From positions 210,072 through 274,071 of the forward strand of contig NZ_MVBD01000006.1 in the NCBI RefSeq assembly GCF_002000055.1: a stretch of DNA of 64,000 nt. Direction: 5' to 3'. Below, piece by piece: positions 47,358-55,900 of the stretch (positions are counted from its first letter, which is position 1; every line of letters starts with the position of its first letter). A program made the position numbers and the translations under genes. The stretch is from Marinicella sediminis (GTDB taxonomy: Bacteria > Pseudomonadota > Gammaproteobacteria > Xanthomonadales > Marinicellaceae). Below the pieces are notes generated by a model. It did no database searches. It was not told the DNA's origin and saw nothing but the letters and a program-made list of their open reading frames with translations.

Positions 47358-48452
47358 TCAGGCGGTGTGCCGAAACCTCAAGGTGAGCCCCATCAGCAGC
47401 AGAATAAGCACCATCAATCCCCAGAAAGAAATGCCTGGCACGGGGGCTGGTGGCTCGGGAGAGCCGGCCTGAACGAAAGTAATGAAGCGTGCGCTGACGC
47501 CGGATATTTTGGTTTCTACCAGGTTACCTGTGCGGTCAATTTCATGAACGCCACTGCCATTGGTGGTCAGGATGTTGCCGTTTTCCAGCTCATAAACACC
47601 ACGGTAGCCACCCAGTGAAACTGGATCATAAATACCAACCAGGGTACCTGTGCTGGTGTACTCTACAACACCTTCTTCAGTCCCGGTAAAGTTGCCTACC
47701 AGGAAATTTCCGTTGGTCATTTGATACAATTGTTCTGGAAAAGTGTCGATGGAACTGAGATCAGCCAGATAAGACCCTGTGCCATCATAACGCATCAGGT
47801 TATCACTGTTGATGCCTCCGACCAGGAACTCCCCTGCGGCTGTAGGAATGACATCAAAAGGTGAATCCAAACCGCCGGCGCCATTGGCCACAAAGTTCCC
47901 AAGGAAGTTTCCGGAAGTGTCGAATTGCGCAATCGCATCGTCATTGCCACCACCGCCTACCGTGACCAACAGATTGTTATTGCCATCCAGTGCGATGCCG
48001 CGGACGTTATCTAGAATATTGGTGTCGACACCACCTGCCGGTGCAAAAACCCCCAGGTAGTTACCGGCCAAATCATATTGTTGTACCAGGTCCTCAAGCT
48101 GATCTGATACCAGAATGCTGTTTTGGTCAGCAGCCAGAATGGCTTGAATGGGGGTGGATAAATTGACGGGATCTGCAGGTATGAAGTCTGGATCAATCAG
48201 GTCGCCGGTGGCGGGGTCAAAAGCCATAACCCGGTCATTGGTTGATTCAGGTATCAACAACACGCCGGTATCAATCAGGCTTCCCATCACTTGTTCAAAG
48301 TTGTCAGGATTCCTGACGGGCAAGACATCTGGACTGGGTGAATGACCTGATATTTCTTCGGCCAGTGAAAAGGCGTGCAATGAGCCGGCAGCGGAAAGCA
48401 AGCCAGCCAAAAGAAACACAGTTAATCGTGGTGTGAGATGACGGTAAATCAT
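47358..48452 (-). CDS. Secreted repeat protein with IPTL-CTERM-like sorting signal
   Basis: A 364-residue protein from the ATG at 48452, chosen for its strong GGGAGGA ribosome site and signal peptide (LTVFLLAGLLSAAGSLHA). The body is a propeller of NHL-like repeats (YDLAGNYLGVFAPAGG, FDTSGNFLGNFVANGAGG, GNFLVGGINSDNL). The end is VPGISFWGLMVLILLLMGLTL followed by RFRH: a Pro, a Trp-Gly, a hydrophobic helix and an Arg cluster, the form of IPTL-CTERM surface-sorting tails. Probably processed by a dedicated membrane sortase encoded elsewhere. Confidence 0.8.
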   Translation of the reverse strand: MIYRHLTPRLTVFLLAGLLSAAGSLHAFSLAEEISGHSPSPDVLPVRNPDNFEQVMGSLIDTGVLLIPESTNDRVMAFDPATGDLIDPDFIPADPVNLSTPIQAILAADQNSILVSDQLEDLVQQYDLAGNYLGVFAPAGGVDTNILDNVRGIALDGNNNLLVTVGGGGNDDAIAQFDTSGNFLGNFVANGAGGLDSPFDVIPTAAGEFLVGGINSDNLMRYDGTGSYLADLSSIDTFPEQLYQMTNGNFLVGNFTGTEEGVVEYTSTGTLVGIYDPVSLGGYRGVYELENGNILTTNGSGVHEIDRTGNLVETKISGVSARFITFVQAGSPEPPAPVPGISFWGLMVLILLLMGLTLRFRHTA

Positions 48453-48585
48453 GAATCCTCCCAAGGAAAAATGCAAGATGCATCCATCATAAACAACCTT
48501 GCGGTGCTTTGTAAATGAAACACTGTGATTGTCTGCTTCAACGGACATGATGTAGGATGGAGTCTCTTTCAGACAGGAGCGACAG

Positions 48586-48966
48586 ATGAGTAAGCACAAT
48601 CCAGTAGGCTGGTTTGAACTGTATGTCCAGGACATGCAGCGGGCCAGGGCATTTTATGAGGCCGTTTTAAATACCACATTGACTGAAATCGTGATTCCTG
48701 ATGCCAACATTGAAATGTGGGGATTTCCACAGGACATGGAGGCCACTGGCAGTTCAGGCGCATTGATGAAAGTGGCAGGTGTGTCATCCGGTGGCGGAGG
48801 TACCCTGATTTACTTTAATTGTGAAAATTGCGCAACAGAAGCAGCCAGGGTTGAGGCCAATGGAGGTGAGGTTTTGCAGGCAAAGATGGCCGTTGGCGAA
48901 TACGGTTTTGTGTCTTTGATCATTGATACCGAAGGCAACCGCGTCGGGTTGTTTTCCAACCATTAA
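48586..48966 (+). CDS. VOC-family protein
   Basis: A 126-residue vicinal-oxygen-chelate protein: NPVGWFELYVQDMQRARAFYEAVL at the start and LIIDTEGNRVGLFS at the end, typical of the family. An AGGAG ribosome site is well placed. It leads a rightward run (VOC, DUF1428, cupin, membrane protein, kinase-like). Substrate unknown. Confidence 0.87.
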   Translation: MSKHNPVGWFELYVQDMQRARAFYEAVLNTTLTEIVIPDANIEMWGFPQDMEATGSSGALMKVAGVSSGGGGTLIYFNCENCATEAARVEANGGEVLQAKMAVGEYGFVSLIIDTEGNRVGLFSNH

Positions 48967-48979
48967 TGGAGCCATGGCA

Positions 48980-49333
48980 ATGAGCTTTGTGGATGGTTTT
49001 GTGGCGGCTGTACCTACGGTGAATAAGGCACAGTACCAACAACACATTGAATTGGCTGGTCAAGCTTTTAAGAAACATGGTGCGCTGCAGTTCGCAGAGG
49101 GTTGGGGTGTGGATGTACCTCCAGGTAAAATCACTTCCATGCCCGATGCAGTGAAGAGTCAGGCCGATGAAACGGTGGTTTTTTCCTGGCTTGTGTGGCC
49201 AAGTAAAAAAGTGCGGGATGAGGCGATGCCAAAAGTGATGGCAGACCCATGGTGTTCGAATGAACAAAACCCGATGCCTTTTGATGCCAGCCGTCTGATC
49301 CATGGTGGCTTTGATGTTTTGGTGAATTTATGA
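48980..49333 (+). CDS. DUF1428 family protein
   Basis: About 117 residues from the ATG at 48980, which has GGAG 8 bases before it (an ATG two codons earlier is too close to that site). It opens MSFVDGFVAAVPTVNKAQY and contains GWGVDVPPGKITSM, the DUF1428 (YbaA-like) dimeric alpha/beta-barrel pattern, ending PFDASRLIHGGFDVLV. Function unknown. Its stop region overlaps the cupin start. Confidence 0.88.
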   Translation: MSFVDGFVAAVPTVNKAQYQQHIELAGQAFKKHGALQFAEGWGVDVPPGKITSMPDAVKSQADETVVFSWLVWPSKKVRDEAMPKVMADPWCSNEQNPMPFDASRLIHGGFDVLVNL

Positions 49334-49716
49334 CTGATGAAAAAAACAGAAAAGGGGTGGTTAACCTCAAGGAAAAGGCGGCATTACTGACCGAATTGTG
49401 GTCCCCCAGAGTGGTGGGAGAGGTCGATGACAGTTATGTCAAAATAGCCAAAATCAAAGGTGAGTTTACCTGGCACGACCATCAGGAAGATGAATTTTTT
49501 CTGGTTCTCGATGGCCAACTGGACATTCACATGCAAGACCACACAGTGAGACTCAATGCCGGTGAATTTTATGTCGTCCCAAAAGGTGTGATGCATAACC
49601 CAAAAGCCAGTGAAGAGTGTGTTGTGTTGTTGTTTGAAAAGAAAACCACGGCTCACACAGGTAATGTTCAAGAAGACATGACACGTGATCTCAGTGAGCA
49701 ACTCAGACCACTTTGA
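49330..49716 (+). CDS. Cupin-domain protein
   Basis: A 128-residue single cupin. Motif 1 is TWHDHQEDEFFLVLDGQLDIHM with the metal-type H-x-H-like (H-D-H) and Glu, and motif 2 contains GEFYVVPKGVMHNP with the third His. The fold is clear, the reaction is not. Overlaps DUF1428 upstream and the membrane-protein gene downstream (TGATG). Confidence 0.88.
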   Translation: MTDEKNRKGVVNLKEKAALLTELWSPRVVGEVDDSYVKIAKIKGEFTWHDHQEDEFFLVLDGQLDIHMQDHTVRLNAGEFYVVPKGVMHNPKASEECVVLLFEKKTTAHTGNVQEDMTRDLSEQLRPL

Positions 49717-50393
49717 TGACCAGGCAAGTGGTGACAGAAGGCCAGGTTGACAGCCAAAAACGTTGCTCAGAAGTTGATGAGGTTTACTTGCAACAAGCAG
49801 AGCAGCAGGCGTTTGAGTTGCTTTATCATCAAAGACAGCAATTCAATCAACGTTGGCAACAAAACACCATCATGCAATGGGTCAAAAACACAGCACGCTG
49901 GATTGGAATAATGGTCTGCGTAATTGGATTTATGATTTGTCTGGCATCTGTGATTGGTGGATATACCTGGTCCGGATCACAGTGGCCACTCTTGCTGTGC
50001 CTGGGGTTGTTTTTGTTGTGTGGTGTGCTGTTGTATAAAGCGCCGGATTTCGAGCCGGTTATGCTGCGCTGGACCGACCAGGTGTCATACAAATCTTGCC
50101 GCAAAATGGCTCAGCGATGTATCAAAGGTGCTCATCAAATGGCACCATTCACTGCGCGGTACGAGCTCAACGCCGGCAACATCAGTTATCACCGAGATCA
50201 ACAGGAAGCCGGGAATGCCGTGTGGACCAGATCCTTTAAAGGTCATGCCCTGATTGGTGAGCAGCTCACCATACTGGTCAAAAAAGAACGATCGCTGTAT
50301 CCGCAGGTGGTGATTTTGTTGCCACCAACGGATGATTGGCTCAATTGTCTTAAAACCCACAACATCAACCATTATCGGAGCGGCTATGGTTAA
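49716..50393 (+). CDS. Hypothetical membrane protein
   Basis: A 225-residue protein beginning at the ATG overlapping the cupin stop. An N-terminal helical, Gln-rich segment (LQQAEQQAFELLYHQRQQFNQ) precedes two membrane helices (about residues 63-83 and 92-108). The C-terminal 110 residues resemble a soluble beta-rich domain with YELNAGNISYHRD and WTRSFKGHALIGEQLTI, similar in style to YcxB-like domains. No assigned function. Confidence 0.65.
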   Translation: MTRQVVTEGQVDSQKRCSEVDEVYLQQAEQQAFELLYHQRQQFNQRWQQNTIMQWVKNTARWIGIMVCVIGFMICLASVIGGYTWSGSQWPLLLCLGLFLLCGVLLYKAPDFEPVMLRWTDQVSYKSCRKMAQRCIKGAHQMAPFTARYELNAGNISYHRDQQEAGNAVWTRSFKGHALIGEQLTILVKKERSLYPQVVILLPPTDDWLNCLKTHNINHYRSGYG

Positions 50394-50877
50394 CAAAATC
50401 ATCATATTTGGCAATTCAGGATCGGGCAAATCCACCCTGGCAAACCGCTTAAAACAACAGCAAAATCTGGCACACCTGGATCTGGACACCTTGGCCTGGG
50501 AGGCGACCAACCCGCCGGTTCGTCGCCCGCAAGAGGCGTCTGTGAAAGACATTCAGGCCTTCATCATGCAACACCCAAAATGGATCATCGAGGGTTGTTA
50601 TACGGATTTACTCAACCTGATTGCACCATTGGCAGAGCTTGCGGTGTTTATGAACTTGCCAGTGGCCATGTGTCAGGCAAACGCCAGAAAGCGCCCCTGG
50701 GAGCCGCATAAATATGTCTCGCAGGAAGCTCAGGACGAAAACCTGCCGATGCTGCTGAACTGGATCGCTGAATACGATCAGCGGACAGATGAGTTTTCTC
50801 TGCAGGCACACAAAAAGCTCTTTGAGTCATTCCACGGCGATAAGATCAGACACCGGGAAAATCCGGCCAGTGGGTAA
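50386..50877 (+). CDS. P-loop adenylate/shikimate kinase-like NTPase
   Basis: A 163-residue protein starting at MVNKIIIFGNSGSGKST; the frame is open further upstream inside the previous gene. Walker A is GNSGSGKS (residues about 9-16), followed by LDLDTLAWE and WIIEGCYTD. These match the small AAA/adenylate-kinase-like proteins often annotated as DNA-topology-modulation FlaR-like or shikimate-kinase-like. Substrate unknown. Overlaps the membrane-protein gene by 8 bases. Confidence 0.82.
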   Translation: MVNKIIIFGNSGSGKSTLANRLKQQQNLAHLDLDTLAWEATNPPVRRPQEASVKDIQAFIMQHPKWIIEGCYTDLLNLIAPLAELAVFMNLPVAMCQANARKRPWEPHKYVSQEAQDENLPMLLNWIAEYDQRTDEFSLQAHKKLFESFHGDKIRHRENPASG

Positions 50878-50938
50878 AAGGGTTGAATCACTTTGGGTGC
50901 TCCAGTAGACTGACGTTGTTATCCACCAACCGAACACC

Positions 50939-51379
50939 ATGAAAAACCGAAATGAATTTGATCAGGCCTTACCTGTACAGGTCAGATTACCTGTGCAATG
51001 GGGCGAAATGGATGCCTTTGGCCACGTTAACAACACCCAATATTTTAAATATTTTGAATCTGCCAGGATTGCCTATTTCAATGCCGTTGGGGTGATGAAA
51101 GACATGCAGGATAAACAATTGGGGCCGATTCTGGCAGAAACCAGTTGTCGTTTTAAACGTCCGCTGGTATTCCCAGATGACGTACTGGTCGGAGCCGGGA
51201 TCACCGAGTACCACGACTATGGATTCATGATGCGCTATGGCATTTTCAGTCTCGGTCAGAACGCCGTGACATCCGTTGGCTCCGGGCGCATTGTGATGGT
51301 GGACTACAACACAGGAGGCAAGGTGAAGCCGGATGATGAACTGTTGGCAGCCATCAGAACCCTTGAATCAGTGCAGTGA
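50939..51379 (+). CDS. Hot-dog thioesterase (4HBT family)
   Basis: A 146-residue acyl-CoA thioesterase-like protein with the motif WGEMDAFGHVNNTQYFKYFE, whose Asp and Asn/His belong to the 4HBT active site. Similar to FadM/YbgC-type proteins. It is followed by the methyltransferase gene with a GTGA overlap. Confidence 0.9.
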   Translation: MKNRNEFDQALPVQVRLPVQWGEMDAFGHVNNTQYFKYFESARIAYFNAVGVMKDMQDKQLGPILAETSCRFKRPLVFPDDVLVGAGITEYHDYGFMMRYGIFSLGQNAVTSVGSGRIVMVDYNTGGKVKPDDELLAAIRTLESVQ

Positions 51380-51837
51380 AAAGCCTGTCTCTGAAAGTAC
51401 CACCGGCTTTGTTGATGCTGGTCTTTGGTGGTCTGATGTGGCTGCTCGATGGTTTGCTGCCGGACTTGCGGCTGATGATCAGCTGGCTTGACGTTTTGAC
51501 TGCGGTCATCACGGTGTTGGCGGTGGTCCTCATCTTGTCGGGTATCATCAGTTTCCGTCTGGCACAGACCACCGTTGATCCGCTGCATCCCGAACGGGCC
51601 AGTTCAGTGGTCACCACTGGTATTTACCGCTGGACCCGAAACCCAATGTACCTGGGCTTTCTGTTGCTGCTGCTGGCATATGCAGTTAAATTGTCCAATC
51701 CCATCGTTTTGGTGTTGTTGCCGGCTTTTGTCTGGTACATGAATCGTTTTCAGATCATCCCGGAAGAACAGGTACTCACGGAATTGTTTGGTGAAGCTTA
51801 TCAGCAGTACCAAACACAAGTGAGGCGTTGGATTTGA
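51376..51837 (+). CDS. Isoprenylcysteine carboxyl methyltransferase-family membrane protein
   Basis: A 153-residue protein with about four helices and the ICMT/PEMT signature TTGIYRWTRNPMYLGFLLLL, then PEEQVLTELFGEAYQQYQ near the end. Bacterial members methylate lipid- or protein-linked carboxylates or are uncharacterised. Starts with GTG overlapping the thioesterase stop. Confidence 0.9.
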   Translation: MKSLSLKVPPALLMLVFGGLMWLLDGLLPDLRLMISWLDVLTAVITVLAVVLILSGIISFRLAQTTVDPLHPERASSVVTTGIYRWTRNPMYLGFLLLLLAYAVKLSNPIVLVLLPAFVWYMNRFQIIPEEQVLTELFGEAYQQYQTQVRRWI

Positions 51838-51906
51838 AGCCACAAAATTAAATCACACCCTGGTGTCAGGCGGACATGAACTGCTGGCGTTGTGGCTTCG
51901 GTTTTT
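51836..51906 (+). terminator. Structured region, possible terminator after the methyltransferase gene
   Basis: GAAGCCACAA (51836-51845) and TTGTGGCTTC (51890-51899) form a perfect 10-bp stem around a 44-base loop, inside which ACACC and GGTGT form a small hairpin. Five T follow at 51902-51906. It begins in the last codons of the methyltransferase gene. Long-looped, so either a terminator or another structured RNA. Confidence 0.4.
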
Positions 51907-52006
51907 GCTGCAAAAGTGGTGTGGCTTTTTATCCAAGGCTGGGTTGATTCCGGCGCCATTGAATTGTCATTTTATTTCAGATTTTGTGTGTTCACATAAC
52001 ATTAGA

Positions 52007-52029
52007 CTTGTGATAACATGCATCACAAG
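52007..52029. promoter_or_regulatory. Inverted repeat upstream of the polyketide cluster, possible operator
   Basis: CTTGTGAT and ATCACAAG, a perfect 8-bp inverted repeat separated by 7 bases, 103 bases before the START-domain gene. It is the only strong dyad in this 294-base gap. The spacing does not fit CRP. The binding protein is unknown. Confidence 0.4.
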
Positions 52030-52131
52030 TTGTACATAAGATATCAAAAAGATTGCGCTCAGTGGCAGTGAATTATGATCTGATCACAGCAGCAAAACTC
52101 AACCCTCTCGCCTTTGAATAAACATTAAAAA

Positions 52132-52860
52132 ATGAACACTCCAGTAAATACAGCAAAAAAAAGAAGTCTGATCAAAAGAATTTTTATCTATCTTGGCTAT
52201 CTGATCCTGGCTCTGGCCCTGTTGGCCCTGGTGGCTAAGTATGTGTGGAGGTATTCAGGTGATGGTCACTGGAAACTGGAGATAGATCGTGACGGTGTTC
52301 AGGTTTACAGTAAAAAAGACAGTGGCTCCAGTCTGTTAAAGTACAAAACAATCCGACGGGTGAACTACCCATTGCAACAACTTGTGGCATCCATCAAGGA
52401 CACCACCTTGCAGAACTGTAAAGACTGGTTTCCAGAATGCATCAGCATGGAAACCCTCAAGGAATGGGATCCTGCGACGTTATCACACACTCATGTTTGG
52501 ACCATGGGGTTTGGCGAGCCACTTACCCCCAGGGATTTGGTGGTGGAACAAAAGTTTACCCAAGACCCGGTTACCAAGTCCGCGTTGGTTGAAATAACCG
52601 CCAAACCTGACTTGATTCCAGAACGGGATTGTTGTGTTCGCATTCCTCGCATGAATAACACTTGGCGATACACGCCTTTAGAAAATGGCGAAGTGGAAGT
52701 CGAGTTTGTACAAGATTCAGATTTTGGTGGGATGATTCCTGACTTCATGATGAACATGGATGGGGCTGAAATGAACCACTACTTCATCAGTGAAGCCTGG
52801 CTTGAATTGGTAGATCAGGAGAAGTACCGCAATGCCTCTTTTGACTTCATTGTTGAATGA
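52132..52860 (+). CDS. Membrane-anchored START-domain protein
   Basis: A 242-residue protein: residues about 15-37 are a membrane helix (IFIYLGYLILALALLALVAKYV), the rest a START/SRPBCC lipid-binding domain (DGVQVYSKKDSGSSLLKYKT; CKDWFPECISMETL; MDGAEMNHYFISEAWLEL). START domains carry hydrophobic ligands in a deep pocket. It is the first gene of the rightward polyketide cluster and is tightly coupled to what follows. It may bind or transfer a product, or simply be a neighbour. Confidence 0.85.
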   Translation: MNTPVNTAKKRSLIKRIFIYLGYLILALALLALVAKYVWRYSGDGHWKLEIDRDGVQVYSKKDSGSSLLKYKTIRRVNYPLQQLVASIKDTTLQNCKDWFPECISMETLKEWDPATLSHTHVWTMGFGEPLTPRDLVVEQKFTQDPVTKSALVEITAKPDLIPERDCCVRIPRMNNTWRYTPLENGEVEVEFVQDSDFGGMIPDFMMNMDGAEMNHYFISEAWLELVDQEKYRNASFDFIVE

Positions 52861-52967
52861 CTAACCGTTCATTGGTCTTCAAGTTGGCTGATCAAGCTGG
52901 TTTCGTGATTAATGGCAAAGCAGTGACAGCCAGCAAAATCTTTAAGGTCATTGGAGTTCCTTTTTAA
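52857..52967 (+). CDS. 36-residue ORF coupled to START gene and PKS gene
   Basis: The ATG overlaps the START-gene stop (ATGA) and the TAA overlaps the synthase ATG (TAATG), so this 36-codon frame fills the gap exactly. The peptide begins MTNRSLVFKLADQAGFVING and ends KIFKVIGVPF. No Shine-Dalgarno of its own is evident. It could be a real small protein, a translational-coupling leader, or a chance frame. No family recognised. Confidence 0.45.
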   Translation: MTNRSLVFKLADQAGFVINGKAVTASKIFKVIGVPF

Positions 52968-55900
52968 TGTCAGGTTCAGTGAACCAATGGTGCCAGGGAT
53001 ACGTCGCTGTTGCGTTGACTGCATTTTGTCAACAGCGATCGTGGTTGGAAAAACTGGATCAGCAAAAACCCAATGACTTAGGGGATTTTGTAGACCAAAA
53101 CACCGAAAACAACAAGGGTCATTGGCATGTTGTCATGCAAACGCTTGATGTGTTGGGCATCATTCAGCGCAATGAAGCTGGTTTTTATCAATCGGCTGAC
53201 TTGGCAGCAGCAGTCCCTTTGCTGACTGATTCACTGTCAACTTTGTATTCCAGGGACTATAACCAAAACCGATTGCGTGTACAGGACCTGAAAGCGGTCG
53301 CTGGGCTGGTCAAATCGCTGGGCAAGACCCCCAATGGCGGTCATGAATTCTTCACCGGTGCCATTCTTGTCAGTTTGCTGGTGATTCTCAGGGTCCGTGG
53401 TGATGAATTACTGACCACATTAACCAAGCTCAAGGCAGCCACCCGTCAACCAATTGTTGAATTGTTGCGAAAGCATCAACTCCTGGAGGTGTCTGCAAAA
53501 GGCATGTCAGCCTGGGGGCTAAAGCTGCTTCAAAGTGCCGAAGTTATGCAAGCCGCTTACCTGCATAGCTTGCTGGCAGATTTGTCTGGGTGGTTGAAAG
53601 GCACATCGGTCAGCACCTCCGCTGAAACCAAGCCACAAGGATCAAATGAGTTTCAGCATCGACACGCTGCGGTGTGGTCACCGCTGCACGATGCCGCGGC
53701 AAGGATCGCAGTGGATGAGATGACCCGTTGTCTGGCAGAGAGCCACCTGAAAACGACCGAAAAAATAGTTATCAACACCTCAAACAATACCGATGTTGCG
53801 TTGATACAAACCTTAATTTCAGGTCTTGATGGTGCGTTGGCTGATGGTCAGGAATCAAGATCAATCAATTGCACATTGTTTGCTGATCAATTGCTCGACA
53901 ACGGCATAGACTCTGGTCTGGAAAAGGCGCTGACAGGTTGGTCGACAGCAGGTGGCTTACAGCCTGAAGTTTTCGGTTGCGTTGATGCTGAGGATCAGCC
54001 TGAAAAAACCAAAACAGTCCATGTTCTTGGCAGTTGTGGCCAGTTTTATCACGCTGTGTCTGGCAATCAGTACAGTCAAACGGTGGTGGTTCAGGCAGCA
54101 AATAACACGCAACGGTATTGCAATGCTGCGGGTGATGAGTTCTCACATGCAGATTTGCTCTCTTTTCGTCAGCACCAATTGGCTGCCTGGGCCGAAAAAG
54201 CGGCGGGTGATACGTTGTTGATTTTTGAGCGACATTCATTGTCGCCAGAAGACATCAGGCAACGGCTCGGAATGTCCGGATGTTTTTGGCCAGACACAAC
54301 AGCAAAGCTGTATGCCATGCCGCAAATTTCTGCAGAATCACTGTTGGTTTTGGCTGGCAGCGTTGGCCTGTTTTCAGATGACGTTGTCAGGCCGTATCCC
54401 AAACAAGAGGACCACAACACGTTCAGTGCCCTGATGTTGCGAAAACGTGACTATGTGATTCGCAGTGCTCAGAAAGCAGATATGGCTCGATTGATTGAGC
54501 TGGAAAAACTGTGTTGGGAACACAGCCAAACACCTGAAGAGCTGATCCTCAATCGATTAGAAAACAACCCCCGAGGTCAATTTGTCCTGGAGAAATCAGG
54601 TGAAGTACTGGGGGTGATTTACAGCCAACTGATCAATGATGTCGCCGACTTGTACCAGGCTGTGGCTGACAATGTACATCACCTGCACCGGCCAGATGGC
54701 AAAGTGGTGCAGTTATTGGCCGTGAACATTGATCCAGCTCAGCAAAGCTTTGGTTATGGAGATCAGTTGCTGGAATTCATGTTGCAAGTTGGCACAGTGA
54801 TGACAGGGGTGAATCGAGTCGTTGGAGTGACCTTGTGCAAAAAATATGATGGCTCAGTGCCATTTGATCATTATGTTAAATGGCAAGATAACAGACAGGA
54901 CCCTGTGCTGGCATTTCACCGGGACCATGGTGCTGAAGTGGTTGGTGCAATTCCCGGATACCGACCAGAAGATGAGGTGAATTTGAACCATGGCGTGTTG
55001 GTCAGTTACGACTTGCACTCAAGGGTTCGATCGCCTGCTGGTAGCAGCATCACATCAGCTGAGCAAGCTGAGCAAGCAGACAAGAGGGCTCAGATTGCAC
55101 AGCAAGACATGGCTGAATACGTCAAAAAGAGCATCTGTGATATGTTGGCCGATGACAGTGCTTTTGATTGGCACAGGCCAGTTATGGAAATGGGCCTTGA
55201 TTCCGCCGATTTGATGAAAATGCAGCGGCAACTTGAAGTGTTTTTGCAAAGTCAGTTTTCGCCCGGATTGTTTTTCGAGCACAGCACTGGCGCTAAATTA
55301 CTCGATTTCCTGGTTGACCAGGGCTTGGTTCAGGCTGAGGATTCAAAACCGGTAACTGACCCGGTGGCCAAACAACAAGACAGCAATCGTTCTGCAGACA
55401 TTGCCATTGTCGGCATGGCATGTAAATTACCAGGTGGTATCGAATCTCCTGCCGATTTGTGGCAGGTGCTTTGTGATGAACAATCACAAATTGGTCATTT
55501 CCCGGTTGACCGATGTGATTGGCCGCTTGAAAATGATCACATTTCAAGGGGTGGATTCATCCATGGTGCGGACGAATTTGATGCAGAATTCTTTCGGGTT
55601 ATGCCAGCCGAGGCCAAACTCATGGACCCTCAGCAACGCTTGTTGTTACAGCTTGCCTGGAGCTGTCTGGAAGAGGCCGGCATTCAGCCAGCGAATTGGG
55701 CAGGCTCAGATACCGGCGTATTCATTGGTGCGAGCAATACAGACTACAGCAATTTATCAAGACATTTACAGGCTGAAACGGTGGCTCACACAGCATCGGC
55801 AGGCGCATTGGCTGTCACGGCGAACAGAATTTCTTATTATTTTGATTTTTCAGGCCCCAGCTTTTTGGTTGATACCGCTTGTTCAGCTTCATTGGTGGCG

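Noticed and set aside
52007..52029. CRP site reading of the dyad before the polyketide operon
   Set aside because: TGTGA and TCACA are present but separated by 9 bases; the CRP site needs 6.
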